Assembly: GCA_015257125.1 (NCBI GenBank)
Contig: JABZKU010000005.1
Span: 48,286 to 112,285 of the forward strand
Length of the DNA stretch: 64,000 nt
Direction of reading: 5' to 3'
Origin: Prevotellaceae bacterium
GTDB taxonomy: Bacteria > Bacteroidota > Bacteroidia > Bacteroidales > Bacteroidaceae
Each line of letters opens with the position of its first letter. The stretch's first letter is position 1. Below, in pieces: positions 32,390-40,973 of this stretch. The position numbers were made by a program, and so were the translations under genes. Under the pieces are notes generated by a model. It was not told where the DNA came from and did not search any database. It was given only the letters and a program-made list of their open reading frames with translations.

Positions 32390-33613
32390 TTAGCCTCGGT
32401 TGCGTTCTTCCTCGATGCGCGTCACGGCTTTCATCACTGCGGCGGGCGGCAGGTTCACCATCAGTTGGCGTTTCATGAAATCCATGTAAGGAGCGACGTG
32501 ATCGAAGTAGCGTTGCCATCCGGCGCAGAGATAAGGGTGCCCCATCTGCCCATATTTGTCCGTGACGAAGCGCGTTCTCGGGCAATCGCCGTGGCAGGCA
32601 AATCGCCATTCGCATTCCTTGCACTGCCGTGTGAGGCCTTTGCGCTTGTGCTCCCCAAACTCTCGCTGTTCCGGGCTGTATACCATCTCGGCGAGCGATT
32701 TTTCGTGCAGATTGCCGAGCTTAAATTCCGGGAACACATAGTGGTCGCAAGCATAGATATCGCCATTGTGTTCCATCGCCGTGGCGTGTCCGCAGGTTTC
32801 GGCCATCGTACATAGACTGCCCGGCACGCCCATCCATCCCGCCAGTGTGGCATCGAAAAGTTGCACAAAGAAAGTGCCCACATCTTGGCGCACCCACTCG
32901 TCGAAAAGGGCGCAGAGAAATTCGCCCCAGGCCTCGGGCGCCACACTGAAGGGCGCCATTTCTGCCGTGGTGAGCCCTTCGATGGGCGAAGCGAGGAGGC
33001 GGCCGTCGGCGTGGCGGTAAAATCGCTCAACAATGGGCGTGAACTGCAAGAAGTCGCAGCCGATGCTCTTGAAGAATCGGTAGAATTCGAGAGGTTGGCG
33101 CACGTTGTGATCGTTCACCACCGCCATGGCGTTCCAGTCCACGCGGTGGCGCGTGAGCAACTCGATGCCGTGCATCACCTGCCGCCACGTTCCGCGTCCG
33201 GAGCGCGAGAGTCTGTAGCGATCGTGCATCTCTTCCGTCCCGTCGATGGAGATACCCACCAAAAAACGGTGATCGGCCAAGAAACGACACCAATCGTCGG
33301 TGAGCAAGGTGCCATTCGTCTGCAGCGCGTTCTCAATTTGCTTGCCCGCCGCGTGCTTTTGTTGCAGTGCCAACGCCTTTTCGTAGAAAGCGCGCGAGCG
33401 CACCAGCGGTTCCCCGCCGTGCCAAGTGAAGAGCACGCTGTCTCCGGGCTGAATGGCGATGTAATCGTGAATGTAGCGCTCGAGTGTCTCGTCGCTCATT
33501 TCTTGTTTGGGCGATTCGGCGTAGAGTTTCTGCTTTTCGAGGTAATAACAATAAGCACAGTTCAGATTGCAGGCCGAACCGGCGGGTTTGGGCATGATAT
33601 GTACGGGGTGCAT
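32390..33613 (-). CDS. Anaerobic sulfatase-maturating enzyme (radical SAM, SPASM)
   Basis: Converts a Cys or Ser in sulfatase active sites to formylglycine in the cytoplasm before export. The 407-residue protein carries the radical SAM cluster CNLNCAYC (Cys15, 19, 22), FTWHGGEP, QTNGTLL and GISIDG in the barrel, and a C-terminal SPASM region with cysteines in SLCTMAETCGHAT, YACDHYV and RQCKECEWRFACHGDCPR for two auxiliary clusters. This layout matches anSMEs of Bacteroides. No sulfatase gene is in the window, so its substrates must be encoded elsewhere. It lies downstream of nagB on the same strand, separated by a long hairpin. Confidence 0.92.
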   Translation of the reverse strand: MHPVHIMPKPAGSACNLNCAYCYYLEKQKLYAESPKQEMSDETLERYIHDYIAIQPGDSVLFTWHGGEPLVRSRAFYEKALALQQKHAAGKQIENALQTNGTLLTDDWCRFLADHRFLVGISIDGTEEMHDRYRLSRSGRGTWRQVMHGIELLTRHRVDWNAMAVVNDHNVRQPLEFYRFFKSIGCDFLQFTPIVERFYRHADGRLLASPIEGLTTAEMAPFSVAPEAWGEFLCALFDEWVRQDVGTFFVQLFDATLAGWMGVPGSLCTMAETCGHATAMEHNGDIYACDHYVFPEFKLGNLHEKSLAEMVYSPEQREFGEHKRKGLTRQCKECEWRFACHGDCPRTRFVTDKYGQMGHPYLCAGWQRYFDHVAPYMDFMKRQLMVNLPPAAVMKAVTRIEEERNRG

Positions 33614-33670
33614 GGCGCAAAAGGTGTCGCTCTGCAGGGAAGGGCAGGGGGGAGCCGTCGCAGAGCGTTA

Positions 33671-33720
33671 AACAAAGCGTGTGACTGTGTCCGTATGCGA
33701 GACACGGACGCAGACACACG
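33671..33720 (-). terminator. Long imperfect hairpin between nagB and the sulfatase maturase
   Basis: A stem of about 17 pairs with two mismatches (33678-33694 with 33104-33120 of the next hundred, i.e. 33704-33720) is followed on the minus strand by CTTTGTTTAA. It probably ends or attenuates the nagB transcript. Confidence 0.5.
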
Positions 33721-33750
33721 CAGGGTGAAGTTCGGAAAAATCAGGACAGC

Positions 33751-34542
33751 TTAGAGATTGTCCTTCTCGATGTCCTTGAAGTACTTGTACGTACCCACCT
33801 TGATTTCTTCGCAAGCGGCTTCGTCGCAAACGATGATACCGTGGGGGTGCTGCTGGAGTGCAGAGATCGTCCAGGCTTGGCACACAGGGCCTTCGATAGC
33901 CGCCTGGAGCGCGCGCGCCTTGTTGTGGCCGTTGCAGAGGATGAGCACTTCTTTGGCCGACATCACCGTACCGACGCCCACGGTGAGGGCAGTTGCGGGC
34001 ACAGCCTCGGGATCGCCGCCGAAGAAACGGCTGTTGGCGATGCGCGTGTCGGTGGTGAGCGTCTTCTGGCGCGTGCGGCTTGTGAGCGAAGAGTAGGGTT
34101 CGTTGAAGGCAATGTGGCCGTCGGGGCCGATACCGCCGAGGAAGAGGTCGATGCCACCGCACTCGCGGATCATTTCTTCGTAGTGTGCGCATTCGGCTGC
34201 GAGATCCGCGGCGTTACCGTTGAGGATGTGGATGTTCTCCTTCGGGCAGTCGATGTGGTTGAAGAGGTTGTTGGCCATGAACGAGTGGTAGCTCTCGGGG
34301 TGATCTTCGGGAAGACCCACATATTCGTCCATGTTGAAGGTCACCACGTGCTTGAAGCTCACGCGACCGGCCTTGTGTGCCTGCACAATGGCGCGATACA
34401 TGCCGAGGGGGCTGGAACCGGTGGGAAGACCCAGCACGAAAGGTTTTTCTGCCGTGGGGTTAGCGGCGTTGATCTTGTTGACAACGTAGTCGGCTGCCCA
34501 TTGCGACAGCTTTTCGTAGTCGGGTTCGATGATAACTCTCAT
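33751..34542 (-). CDS. nagB: Glucosamine-6-phosphate deaminase
   Basis: Converts glucosamine 6-phosphate to fructose 6-phosphate and ammonia, feeding amino sugars (from host glycans, sialic acid or peptidoglycan) into glycolysis. The 263-residue protein matches the family length, and its catalytic residues fall at the classical positions: Asp72 in TFNMDEYVGL, and Asp141, His143 and Glu148 in GPDGHIAFNEP. The N-terminus MRVIIEPDYEKLSQWAA is also typical. No nagA or transporter is adjacent. A -7 element lies about 85 bases upstream. Confidence 0.97.
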   Translation of the reverse strand: MRVIIEPDYEKLSQWAADYVVNKINAANPTAEKPFVLGLPTGSSPLGMYRAIVQAHKAGRVSFKHVVTFNMDEYVGLPEDHPESYHSFMANNLFNHIDCPKENIHILNGNAADLAAECAHYEEMIRECGGIDLFLGGIGPDGHIAFNEPYSSLTSRTRQKTLTTDTRIANSRFFGGDPEAVPATALTVGVGTVMSAKEVLILCNGHNKARALQAAIEGPVCQAWTISALQQHPHGIIVCDEAACEEIKVGTYKYFKDIEKDNL

Positions 34543-34833
34543 GGTGGAGGAGGTGTTATGTTAAGAAATATCGTATGACGGGGCGCCACGTTGCAAAAGT
34601 GCGGACGTTTTGCCGTTATGTGCTTACAAAGGTAGCACTTTTTTCTGTTTTTCTACTTCCGTTGTGGGCTTTGTTTTGTTTCAGAGCCACTTATCGCCGC
34701 TTTTCGGCTGTTTTCTCGCCGTGGCCGCGCCGAAAAGTTGGCTTTGCCGCCAAGCGTTCGACCGTCGTAGGCGCGAAACAGGGTTCGCTCTTGCCTTTTT
34801 GCGGCGTTTTCCCCGGTTTGCTCTCCGCTCGCA
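34543..34833. other. Intergenic stretch upstream of nagB
   Basis: Contains the nagB -7 candidate and otherwise nothing recognised. The short frames here are G+C-rich and without family resemblance. Confidence 0.5.
34627..34634 (-). promoter_or_regulatory. Possible nagB -7 element
   Basis: TACCTTTG on the minus strand. No clear TTTG 20 bases upstream. The leader would be about 77 bases. Confidence 0.4.
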
Positions 34834-34864
34834 CAAAAAAATCCCACTCCGGGCGGAGCGGGAT
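34834..34864 (-). terminator. Terminator of the small outer-membrane protein gene
   Basis: A stem of nine pairs with one mismatch (34841-34850 with 34855-34864) is followed on the minus strand by seven or more T residues. Confidence 0.88.
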
Positions 34865-34886
34865 CAAGAGAGAACGGTCAGCGTGG

Positions 34887-35459
34887 TCAGAAACGGTAGC
34901 CAACGCTCAGTGTGGCGTGGGAGTAAGTCGATTGCGTGAAGCGATAAGCCAGACTCACATCCCAGTGTTTGCGGTAGGTGATGCCCACTTCCGGTTCGAA
35001 GGAGCCGTGCCATGCGCCCGAAGCTGCGAAAAGGCTGCCGCCGGGCGAGTCGTGCGAGACGCCGACGGCCGCGCCTAAGCGAGGTGCCCAGCGCTCGTTG
35101 CGATTCCACACATAGGCGCCGGTCAGTGCCGCCACAAATGAACGTGCGGGTACATAGATTTCAACAACGTCTGTGGGCGACAGGTCGAGCGACTTGAGCA
35201 ACTCTGCACCATAGATATAGCCGGCCATTTCGCCGACTCGGGCTGTGTGTCCTTCGGTTTGGACTTTCACACCCAGTTGCACGTTCTCGGTGAAGTTTCG
35301 ATCGACTTTGGCGAAGAAACCAATGGCGCTTTGGCGATAAGCATTGGTGCGAAAATCGAGCGGCCACGTGATGCCGAGTGTTGTGTGCACCGTCTGCTGT
35401 GCAGCACCGGTGGAGAAGCCCAAACAGCAGGCCATGATAGAAAGAAAAACTCTTTTCAT
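34887..35459 (-). CDS. Small outer-membrane beta-barrel-like protein
   Basis: A 190-residue secreted protein with signal peptide (MKRVFLSIMACCLGFSTGAAQ). The mature part is made of alternating, glycine- and aromatic-rich strands (LGITWPLDF, AAVGVSHDSPG, FEPEVGITYRKHWDVSLAY) and ends ATLSVGYRF; the terminal Phe is the usual outer-membrane barrel signature. It looks like an eight-stranded opacity/OmpW-size barrel, but no named family was recognised. The longer frame to 35618 is rejected because the inner ATG gives the signal peptide. A full consensus promoter lies upstream and a strong terminator follows, so it is a single-gene unit. Confidence 0.78.
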   Translation of the reverse strand: MKRVFLSIMACCLGFSTGAAQQTVHTTLGITWPLDFRTNAYRQSAIGFFAKVDRNFTENVQLGVKVQTEGHTARVGEMAGYIYGAELLKSLDLSPTDVVEIYVPARSFVAALTGAYVWNRNERWAPRLGAAVGVSHDSPGGSLFAASGAWHGSFEPEVGITYRKHWDVSLAYRFTQSTYSHATLSVGYRF

Positions 35460-35785
35460 TGTGGGGGAGAATGAAGCGTCACCCGCCGCTTTCCAGCCTC
35501 GTGGGGAGTGAGTGGCGAGCACTTTCCGCACCCGGTGCCCAACCCGACAGGAAAAAGTCGAAGCAAGAAAGCGAAAACGGGGAACAATGAGGAGAATGGA
35601 TGAACAAATCGTCTGCAAAAATAGCAGTTGTTAGCGATTCGGACAAAGCAGAAAGGTGTTTTTTTTGTTCGTTTGGTGGAATTTTTCGCTTTTCTCCGCG
35701 GTACTCCTCCGGTTTTTCCTTTCAATTACGGCCATGCGCCGCCTCTTCTCGGCCATTCACCGGCGAAAGTCCGCGGCGTGCGTGC
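35460..35785. other. Intergenic stretch between the small barrel gene and tolC-like gene
   Basis: Holds the promoter at 35616-35647 and a leader of about 150 bases. Nothing else is recognised. Confidence 0.5.
35616..35647 (-). promoter_or_regulatory. Promoter of the small outer-membrane protein gene
   Basis: Minus strand TTTG (35644-35647), exactly 20 bases, then TATTTTTG (35616-35623): a full consensus match. Confidence 0.75.
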
Positions 35786-37093
35786 TTATTGCAAGGGCTT
35801 TCCGGCGTAGAAGTCCATCACGTCCTGGCGATAGCGGGCTTCGTAGAACGCCGTGATGCGGTCTACGGCGGCATTCGTCTGTTTGTTGCGCGCCTCGTCG
35901 TAGTCCGTGAAACTGCCTTTGCCTGCTTCGTACTTCTTCTGCGCAAGGTTCGCCGCGGTCACGGCCGCCGAGTCGGCCACCTGCGCGGCTTTCCATTTGT
36001 GGCGCGCCGTCAGGGCGGCATAATAGGCGTTTTGAATCTCCTTGTAGAGCGATTTGCGCAGCTCCTCTTCGTCCAATCGCGCATTGGCCGCCGCCAACTG
36101 CGCCGAGGCCACACTGTTGCGCGTGGAATGGCGGTCGAAGATGGGCACAGCGAGCGAAAGCCCGATGTTTTGTGAGAAGTTGTCGCGGAGCTGTCGGCCG
36201 AAAGCGGCATTGGCCACGCCCGAGGTGTTGTAATAGCTCGTACCGAGTCCGGCATTGAGGTGGAGCGAGGGGCGCATGCCGGCGCGAGCCATCTCGATTT
36301 GCTCATCGGCGGCCTGCGAACGCAGCTGTGCGGCCTGCAGCGCGGGGCGTTCGGTAAGGCTCAAGGCGAAGATTTCTTCCGGATTGCCGGGGACGGCGGG
36401 CAGGGTGTGTACAGCCGGCGGCGTCACCTTGAGGCTGTCGGGCGAAGTGTATTCGAGGAGTTGCGAGAGTTCGAGGAGAGCAAGCATTTTGTCGTTTTCA
36501 GCCTGCACGAGGGCGAGTCGATCTTGCGCCGTGCGCGCCTGTGCCTGCGCCAAATCAACCTCCGGCAAACGGCCGGCGCGGATCTGTGCGCCGATGCGCT
36601 CAGCTTGTGCCAAAGTGTTGCGCAAGTTGGTTTGCGCTTGTGCGATGAGGTCCATGCGAAACAGCACTTGATAGTAGGCCTGTGCCACCTGCAATTGAAG
36701 TTCTTCTGCTAAACGTCGGGCATCGGCACCGGCCGCTTGTAGGTTGAGCGCGGCTTGTTTTCGTCGATGGGTGAGGCGTCCGCCGGTGTAGAGGGGCACG
36801 GAAGCCGAAACGGAGAGCGAAGTTGAATTCGTGTTGCGCGTTTCGTAGGTGTTGTTGGCGGTGAGCCCGCGTCCGAAGGAGAGGTTCTCACCGGCCGAGC
36901 CACTCACTTCGGGAAGAACGGCTTTGCGCGCGTCGTCCAACTGGATGGCTTGTTGCTTTTGGTTAATTTCTGCCTGCCGAACTTTGATGTTGCGTTGCTG
37001 AGCGCGCTTGATGCAGTCGCGAAGCGTCATCGGCGTTTGTGCCGCGAGGCTACAAGCTGAGCAAAAGGCGAAGAGGGTGTAGAGTAGTTTCAT
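35786..37093 (-). CDS. TolC-family outer-membrane efflux protein
   Basis: Outer-membrane channel for the exporter encoded upstream. The 435-residue protein has a signal peptide (MKLLYTLFAFCSACSLAA) and two copies of the TolC helical repeat: MTLRDCIKRAQQRNIKVRQA at the start of the first, and ERPALQAAQLRSQAADEQIE at the start of the second. Barrel-strand segments such as SVPLYTGGRL and SLAVPIFDRHS occur at the usual places. It starts 13 bases after the HlyD-like gene and is last in a gene series starting with the ABC ATPase at 41.7 kb. Confidence 0.94.
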   Translation of the reverse strand: MKLLYTLFAFCSACSLAAQTPMTLRDCIKRAQQRNIKVRQAEINQKQQAIQLDDARKAVLPEVSGSAGENLSFGRGLTANNTYETRNTNSTSLSVSASVPLYTGGRLTHRRKQAALNLQAAGADARRLAEELQLQVAQAYYQVLFRMDLIAQAQTNLRNTLAQAERIGAQIRAGRLPEVDLAQAQARTAQDRLALVQAENDKMLALLELSQLLEYTSPDSLKVTPPAVHTLPAVPGNPEEIFALSLTERPALQAAQLRSQAADEQIEMARAGMRPSLHLNAGLGTSYYNTSGVANAAFGRQLRDNFSQNIGLSLAVPIFDRHSTRNSVASAQLAAANARLDEEELRKSLYKEIQNAYYAALTARHKWKAAQVADSAAVTAANLAQKKYEAGKGSFTDYDEARNKQTNAAVDRITAFYEARYRQDVMDFYAGKPLQ

Positions 37094-37106
37094 AGCAAGC
37101 GCGAGA

Positions 37107-38210
37107 TTAGGGCTGTTCGTTGATTTCGTTGCCGCGCACTTTCTCTCCGATACGGAGACCGCTGCGGATTTCGATGTTCACTCCGTCCGACAAACCCGTT
37201 TGCACCACACGACGCTCGAAGGTGTTCGCGTCTTTGTCGCCGGTTTGCACGTAGACCACGGCTTTGCCGCCTTCGAATTTCACGGCCGACTCGGGGAGCG
37301 CGAGGACTTGCGAACGAGCGTCGAGAATGATTTCGGCATTGGCGCTGTAGCCGGCGCGGAGGGTCACGCCTTTGCTCTGCAGCAGGGCACCTTTGATTTC
37401 AAACTGGTTGCCCGTGGTGCCGTTGCTCACTTTGGGCGCGATGAACTCGAGGCGCGCGGTGAGGCGCACGTCGGTAACGGCGCCGACCGTGATGCCCAAT
37501 TCCATGCCGTTGCGGAGTTTCGCCACTTCTGTCTCGTCGATGTTGCCTTTGAAGAGGAGGTCGTTCATATTGGCCACGGTGGCGATCGTCGTGCCGTCGT
37601 TGAACGTGTTGCTCATCGTGACGGAATTTCCCACTTTGACGGGAATGTCGAGAATCGTGCCATCGATGGTTGAGCGCACGAGGGTGGTGGAATTGCCGGC
37701 CATGGAGTTGCTCACGCCTTCCTTCACAATCTTGAGTGCATCTTTGGCGTTGGCCAGTTCTTCGCGCTGTTGTCGGAGGGCCAGTTGCGCTTTTTCGAAC
37801 TCTTCGGCCGAGACTAATTTCTGATCGTAGAGGGTTTTCGTGCGTTCGAAGTCGCGGAGGGTCTGTTGCGAGGAGAGTTGCGCGAGTTTCACGCGGTTTT
37901 CCGCGCTGTTGAGCTGCGCCATGTCGGGCACCACCTTGATGCGCGCGATGAGTTCGCCTTTCTGTACGGTTTGGCCGGCTTCTTTGAAGATTTCGGCCAC
38001 AATGCCCGAAATTTGGGGCTTGACATCGACTTCGACACGGGGCTCAATCGTGCCGGTCACGATGGTACTGCGGCGAATGTCGGCGCGTTTCACTTCGATG
38101 ACCTCGAAGCGCTGTGCTTTAGGGCGCGATTTCTGATAGAGGAAGACAAAGGTTCCGACGAACAAGGCAACGACGAGCACGATGCCGAGGATTTTGAAGG
38201 TCTTTTTCAT
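37107..38210 (-). CDS. HlyD/MacA-like periplasmic adaptor
   Basis: Membrane-fusion protein linking the inner-membrane ABC transporter to TolC. The start at 38210 (MKKTFKILGIVLVV) gives 367 residues: one N-terminal TM anchor (about 5-25), a biotinyl-lipoyl-like domain (VEVDVKPQISGIVAEIFKEA and VRSTIDGTILDIPVKVGN), a helical hairpin between (about 95-170), a beta-barrel and a membrane-proximal domain (VVYVQTGDKDANTFERR). The MacA-like plan fits its MacB-like neighbours. Two earlier in-frame ATGs exist (38258, 38228). A 256-base gap with a 21-base repeat array separates it from the permease gene. Confidence 0.93.
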   Translation of the reverse strand: MKKTFKILGIVLVVALFVGTFVFLYQKSRPKAQRFEVIEVKRADIRRSTIVTGTIEPRVEVDVKPQISGIVAEIFKEAGQTVQKGELIARIKVVPDMAQLNSAENRVKLAQLSSQQTLRDFERTKTLYDQKLVSAEEFEKAQLALRQQREELANAKDALKIVKEGVSNSMAGNSTTLVRSTIDGTILDIPVKVGNSVTMSNTFNDGTTIATVANMNDLLFKGNIDETEVAKLRNGMELGITVGAVTDVRLTARLEFIAPKVSNGTTGNQFEIKGALLQSKGVTLRAGYSANAEIILDARSQVLALPESAVKFEGGKAVVYVQTGDKDANTFERRVVQTGLSDGVNIEIRSGLRIGEKVRGNEINEQP

Positions 38211-38368
38211 TGTGATGTGGGTTTTCATTCGCATAGATGCGAGCCGGTGTTTAGGCAATTTGGGATTAGCAGTGCGGGCTTTGCCGAATGTTGTGGGTTG
38301 TGACGGCGCAACGGGGTGCTATTTCTAAGAAGAAGTGACGATATAAATAAGGAGAGGAAGGGTGAAAT

Positions 38369-38426
38369 AAAAAGTCGTGGAGTTTTGCCCGAAAGTTGTG
38401 GAGTCTTGGCAGAAAATTCGTGAGGG
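38369..38426. repeat. 21-22-base repeat array inside the exporter gene series
   Basis: GTCGTGGAGTTTTGCCC (38374), GTTGTGGAGTCTTGGCA (38395) and TTCGTGAGG (38417) are successive units. Read on the minus strand they match the ACTCCACGACTTTT-type units at 45.0 and 60.0 kb. Confidence 0.6.
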
Positions 38427-38466
38427 TCGCGCCATCGCGGGGCAAATGCAAGCGGCAGCAGTGGAC

Positions 38467-39711
38467 TTATTCGTCGCGGATGGCATCGATGGGCTTAATG
38501 GCGAGGGCGCGCAAAGCGGGCGCGACGCCGGCCAACACACCCAAGGCCGAAAGTGAGAAAGCCGAGCCGAGTGCCATGGAGAAAGAGATGAGGAAACTCC
38601 CCGAAGGCAGCGAGGGGAAATTGCCCCCGATGCCGTTTTCGGCGGCAACGAGAATCAAAACCGCCACAACAATACCGGTCAGTCCGGCAAGGAGCGTGAG
38701 AATGGCACTTTCGGTGAGGATTTGCATTAAAATCTGCGCGGGACGCGCGCCAATCGCACGCCGCACGCCGATTTCGGTGGTGCGTTCTTTCACAACGACC
38801 ATCATAATGTTCGAAACTCCGATACTCCCGGAAAGCAAGGTGCCGATGCCGATGAGCCAAACGAGGATATTGATGCCGTCGAAGAGCGATTGCACCATTT
38901 GGAACATCGATTCCACATTGATGCTCATGAGGGCTTGTTGATCGTTCGGGTCAATGCGGTGTAGTTGCTTGATCTCCTGTTCGACTTTGTGCTGAATCGA
39001 GGTCACCGTGTGGCCGCGGCGCGTGGTCAAGGCCAACATGTCGAAGTTGTTGCCGTAGTGCTGCAGACGCTGCATGGTGGTGAAAGGCAGATAGACCGAC
39101 CGCGAGGCCGGTCCTCCCACGCCAACGTTGGAAGTGAGGGACGAAACGCCGATCACTTGAATATAGATGCCTCCCATCTCGACGTATTTGCCCACCGGGT
39201 TGTCGACGTCCGGGAAAAGTTCGGCGGCCACTTTCTGTCCCAAGACACAAACTTTGCGATAGTCGCGCAGGTCGCTCTCTTGGATGTAGCGTCCGTGCGA
39301 GAGTTTGGGGTTTTCCACTTCGGTGTAGTCCGGTCGCACCCCTTTGGCCGAACCTTGCGAAGAGCGGTTTCCACATTTGAATCTCGACCAGTTGAATATC
39401 ACCGGGGTGACGACTTGTGCTTCGGGAATTTGGCGGCGCAGTCGGTCGATGTCGGCCACTTCGAACGACCACTTGCGGTTGGAGGCAAGCCCGTCGTAGG
39501 GTTTTGTCGTTTCTTGGGCAGCGGCGCAATAAGCGTTCTGCGCAAAGCCGTCGAAGTTGCTTTGCATCATCGCTTTCATGCCCTTTGCGCCACCCATCAA
39601 GAGAACCAGCATGAACACGCCCCAAAAGATGCCGAAGGCGGTGAGGAGTGATCGCGATTTGTTGCGCATCAGCGTTTGGAAGATCTCCCTCCATTTGTCA
39701 ATATCGAACAT
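38467..39711 (-). CDS. MacB-like ABC permease (second of two)
   Basis: Inner-membrane FtsX/MacB-type subunit of 414 residues. There is one TM helix near the N-terminus (about 22-42, LLTAFGIFWGVFMLVLLMGG), a periplasmic MacB_PCD domain with VLGQKVAAELFPDVDNPVG, and three C-terminal TM helices. The conserved VKERTTEIGVRRAIGARP precedes the second helix. It is separated by 7 bases from the other permease and is its paralogue. The system probably works by mechanotransmission, driving periplasmic substrates out through the HlyD-TolC pair rather than moving them across the inner membrane. Confidence 0.95.
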   Translation of the reverse strand: MFDIDKWREIFQTLMRNKSRSLLTAFGIFWGVFMLVLLMGGAKGMKAMMQSNFDGFAQNAYCAAAQETTKPYDGLASNRKWSFEVADIDRLRRQIPEAQVVTPVIFNWSRFKCGNRSSQGSAKGVRPDYTEVENPKLSHGRYIQESDLRDYRKVCVLGQKVAAELFPDVDNPVGKYVEMGGIYIQVIGVSSLTSNVGVGGPASRSVYLPFTTMQRLQHYGNNFDMLALTTRRGHTVTSIQHKVEQEIKQLHRIDPNDQQALMSINVESMFQMVQSLFDGINILVWLIGIGTLLSGSIGVSNIMMVVVKERTTEIGVRRAIGARPAQILMQILTESAILTLLAGLTGIVVAVLILVAAENGIGGNFPSLPSGSFLISFSMALGSAFSLSALGVLAGVAPALRALAIKPIDAIRDE

Positions 39712-39718
39712 AGCGGAT

Positions 39719-40966
39719 CTATTTTGAGTTGAGTGCCACGATGGGTTTAATGAGCACCGCCTTGCGAGCGGGGAAGAATCCGGCGATGAGTCCGGCGATG
39801 ATGAGCAGCGTCAGCGCGCCGAAAGCGATGCCGAGGTCGATGGTGGGATTGAGGAAGAAGTAAAACTTCGAATCCATGATGACCAACACGCGCTCGCCGC
39901 TCACATGGTTCATCCATTCCGTAGCGGCAATGCCGGCAACGAGACCGACATAGCCCGAAAGGAGGGTGATGACGACGCTTTCGGCCAAGACGCTGCGCAA
40001 AATGCTCCAAGGGCGTGCGCCGAGTGCTTTGCGAATGCCGAACTCGCGGGTGCGTTCCTTGACGGTGATGAGCATAATGTTCGAAATACTCACCACGCCG
40101 CTCAACAAGGTGAGGATGCCCACCACCCACAAGCCGGTGCGCAGAATGCGCGTGGCGGTATCTCGTTCTTTCGCGCCCTCGGCTTTGTTGTCGATCCACA
40201 GTGTCGTCTGATCCTCGGGATTAAAACCGTGACGGTGGCCGATGGTTTGGCGAATGTGCTGATCGAGCTGCTGCATGGTCTCGGCATTTTTGCCGGCATC
40301 GGTGCGCAATTCGATGGAACCCACCGACACGCCTTTATTAAAAGCCGTGCGCAGGGTGGAAAACGGCACTTGCGCTTTGGTTTGCTCCATGTCGTTGGCC
40401 TTAGCGCGCACGCCGATGATGCGAAAAGCCATCGAATCGACATTGACCACCTGTCCTACGGCAGAAGTGGCTGACCCAAAGAAATCTTCGGCCATGCGCG
40501 TCGAGACAACCATCACCTTTCGGCGTTCGAGCAAGTCGTTTTCGTTGATAAAACGCCCGGCGTTCAGGACAATGCGCTCCATCTTGGCCGCAACGGGCAA
40601 TACGCCGTCGAAACTTCCCTCAAGGCGATGTTTGCCCGAGACCATGACGAGTCCGGATAGGTTGATTGTCGGCGCAGCTTCACTGATTTGCGTTTGCGTC
40701 GCCGAACGGGTGTTTTCAAAGTCGCGATCGTCCATCTTTACGTCTTGCCATTTGCTGAAGCCTTTGTAGGCTTCCGAAGCGTAGCCCGGGACAATCGAGA
40801 CCACATCGTCGGCGAAGCGTCCCGAATTGTACTCGAAAGCGTGGATGAGTCCGTTACCTGCACCCAATAAGAAGACGAGAAGGAAAATGCCCATCGACAC
40901 ACTGAGGCCGGTAAGTGCGGTGCGCAGTTTGTTTTGCGCCAAATGCGCGAAAATCTCTTGCAACAT
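39719..40966 (-). CDS. MacB-like ABC permease (first of two)
   Basis: A 415-residue FtsX/MacB-type permease with the same plan as its neighbour: an N-terminal TM (TALTGLSVSMGIFLLVFLLG), a large periplasmic domain, and three TM helices around VKERTREFGIRKALGARPWS and the end of the chain (GIAFGALTLLIIAGLIAGFFPARKA, in two parts). It begins 7 bases after the ATPase gene. Two separate permease genes imply a heterodimeric transporter. Confidence 0.95.
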   Translation of the reverse strand: MLQEIFAHLAQNKLRTALTGLSVSMGIFLLVFLLGAGNGLIHAFEYNSGRFADDVVSIVPGYASEAYKGFSKWQDVKMDDRDFENTRSATQTQISEAAPTINLSGLVMVSGKHRLEGSFDGVLPVAAKMERIVLNAGRFINENDLLERRKVMVVSTRMAEDFFGSATSAVGQVVNVDSMAFRIIGVRAKANDMEQTKAQVPFSTLRTAFNKGVSVGSIELRTDAGKNAETMQQLDQHIRQTIGHRHGFNPEDQTTLWIDNKAEGAKERDTATRILRTGLWVVGILTLLSGVVSISNIMLITVKERTREFGIRKALGARPWSILRSVLAESVVITLLSGYVGLVAGIAATEWMNHVSGERVLVIMDSKFYFFLNPTIDLGIAFGALTLLIIAGLIAGFFPARKAVLIKPIVALNSK

Positions 40967-40973
40967 GTCGCGT

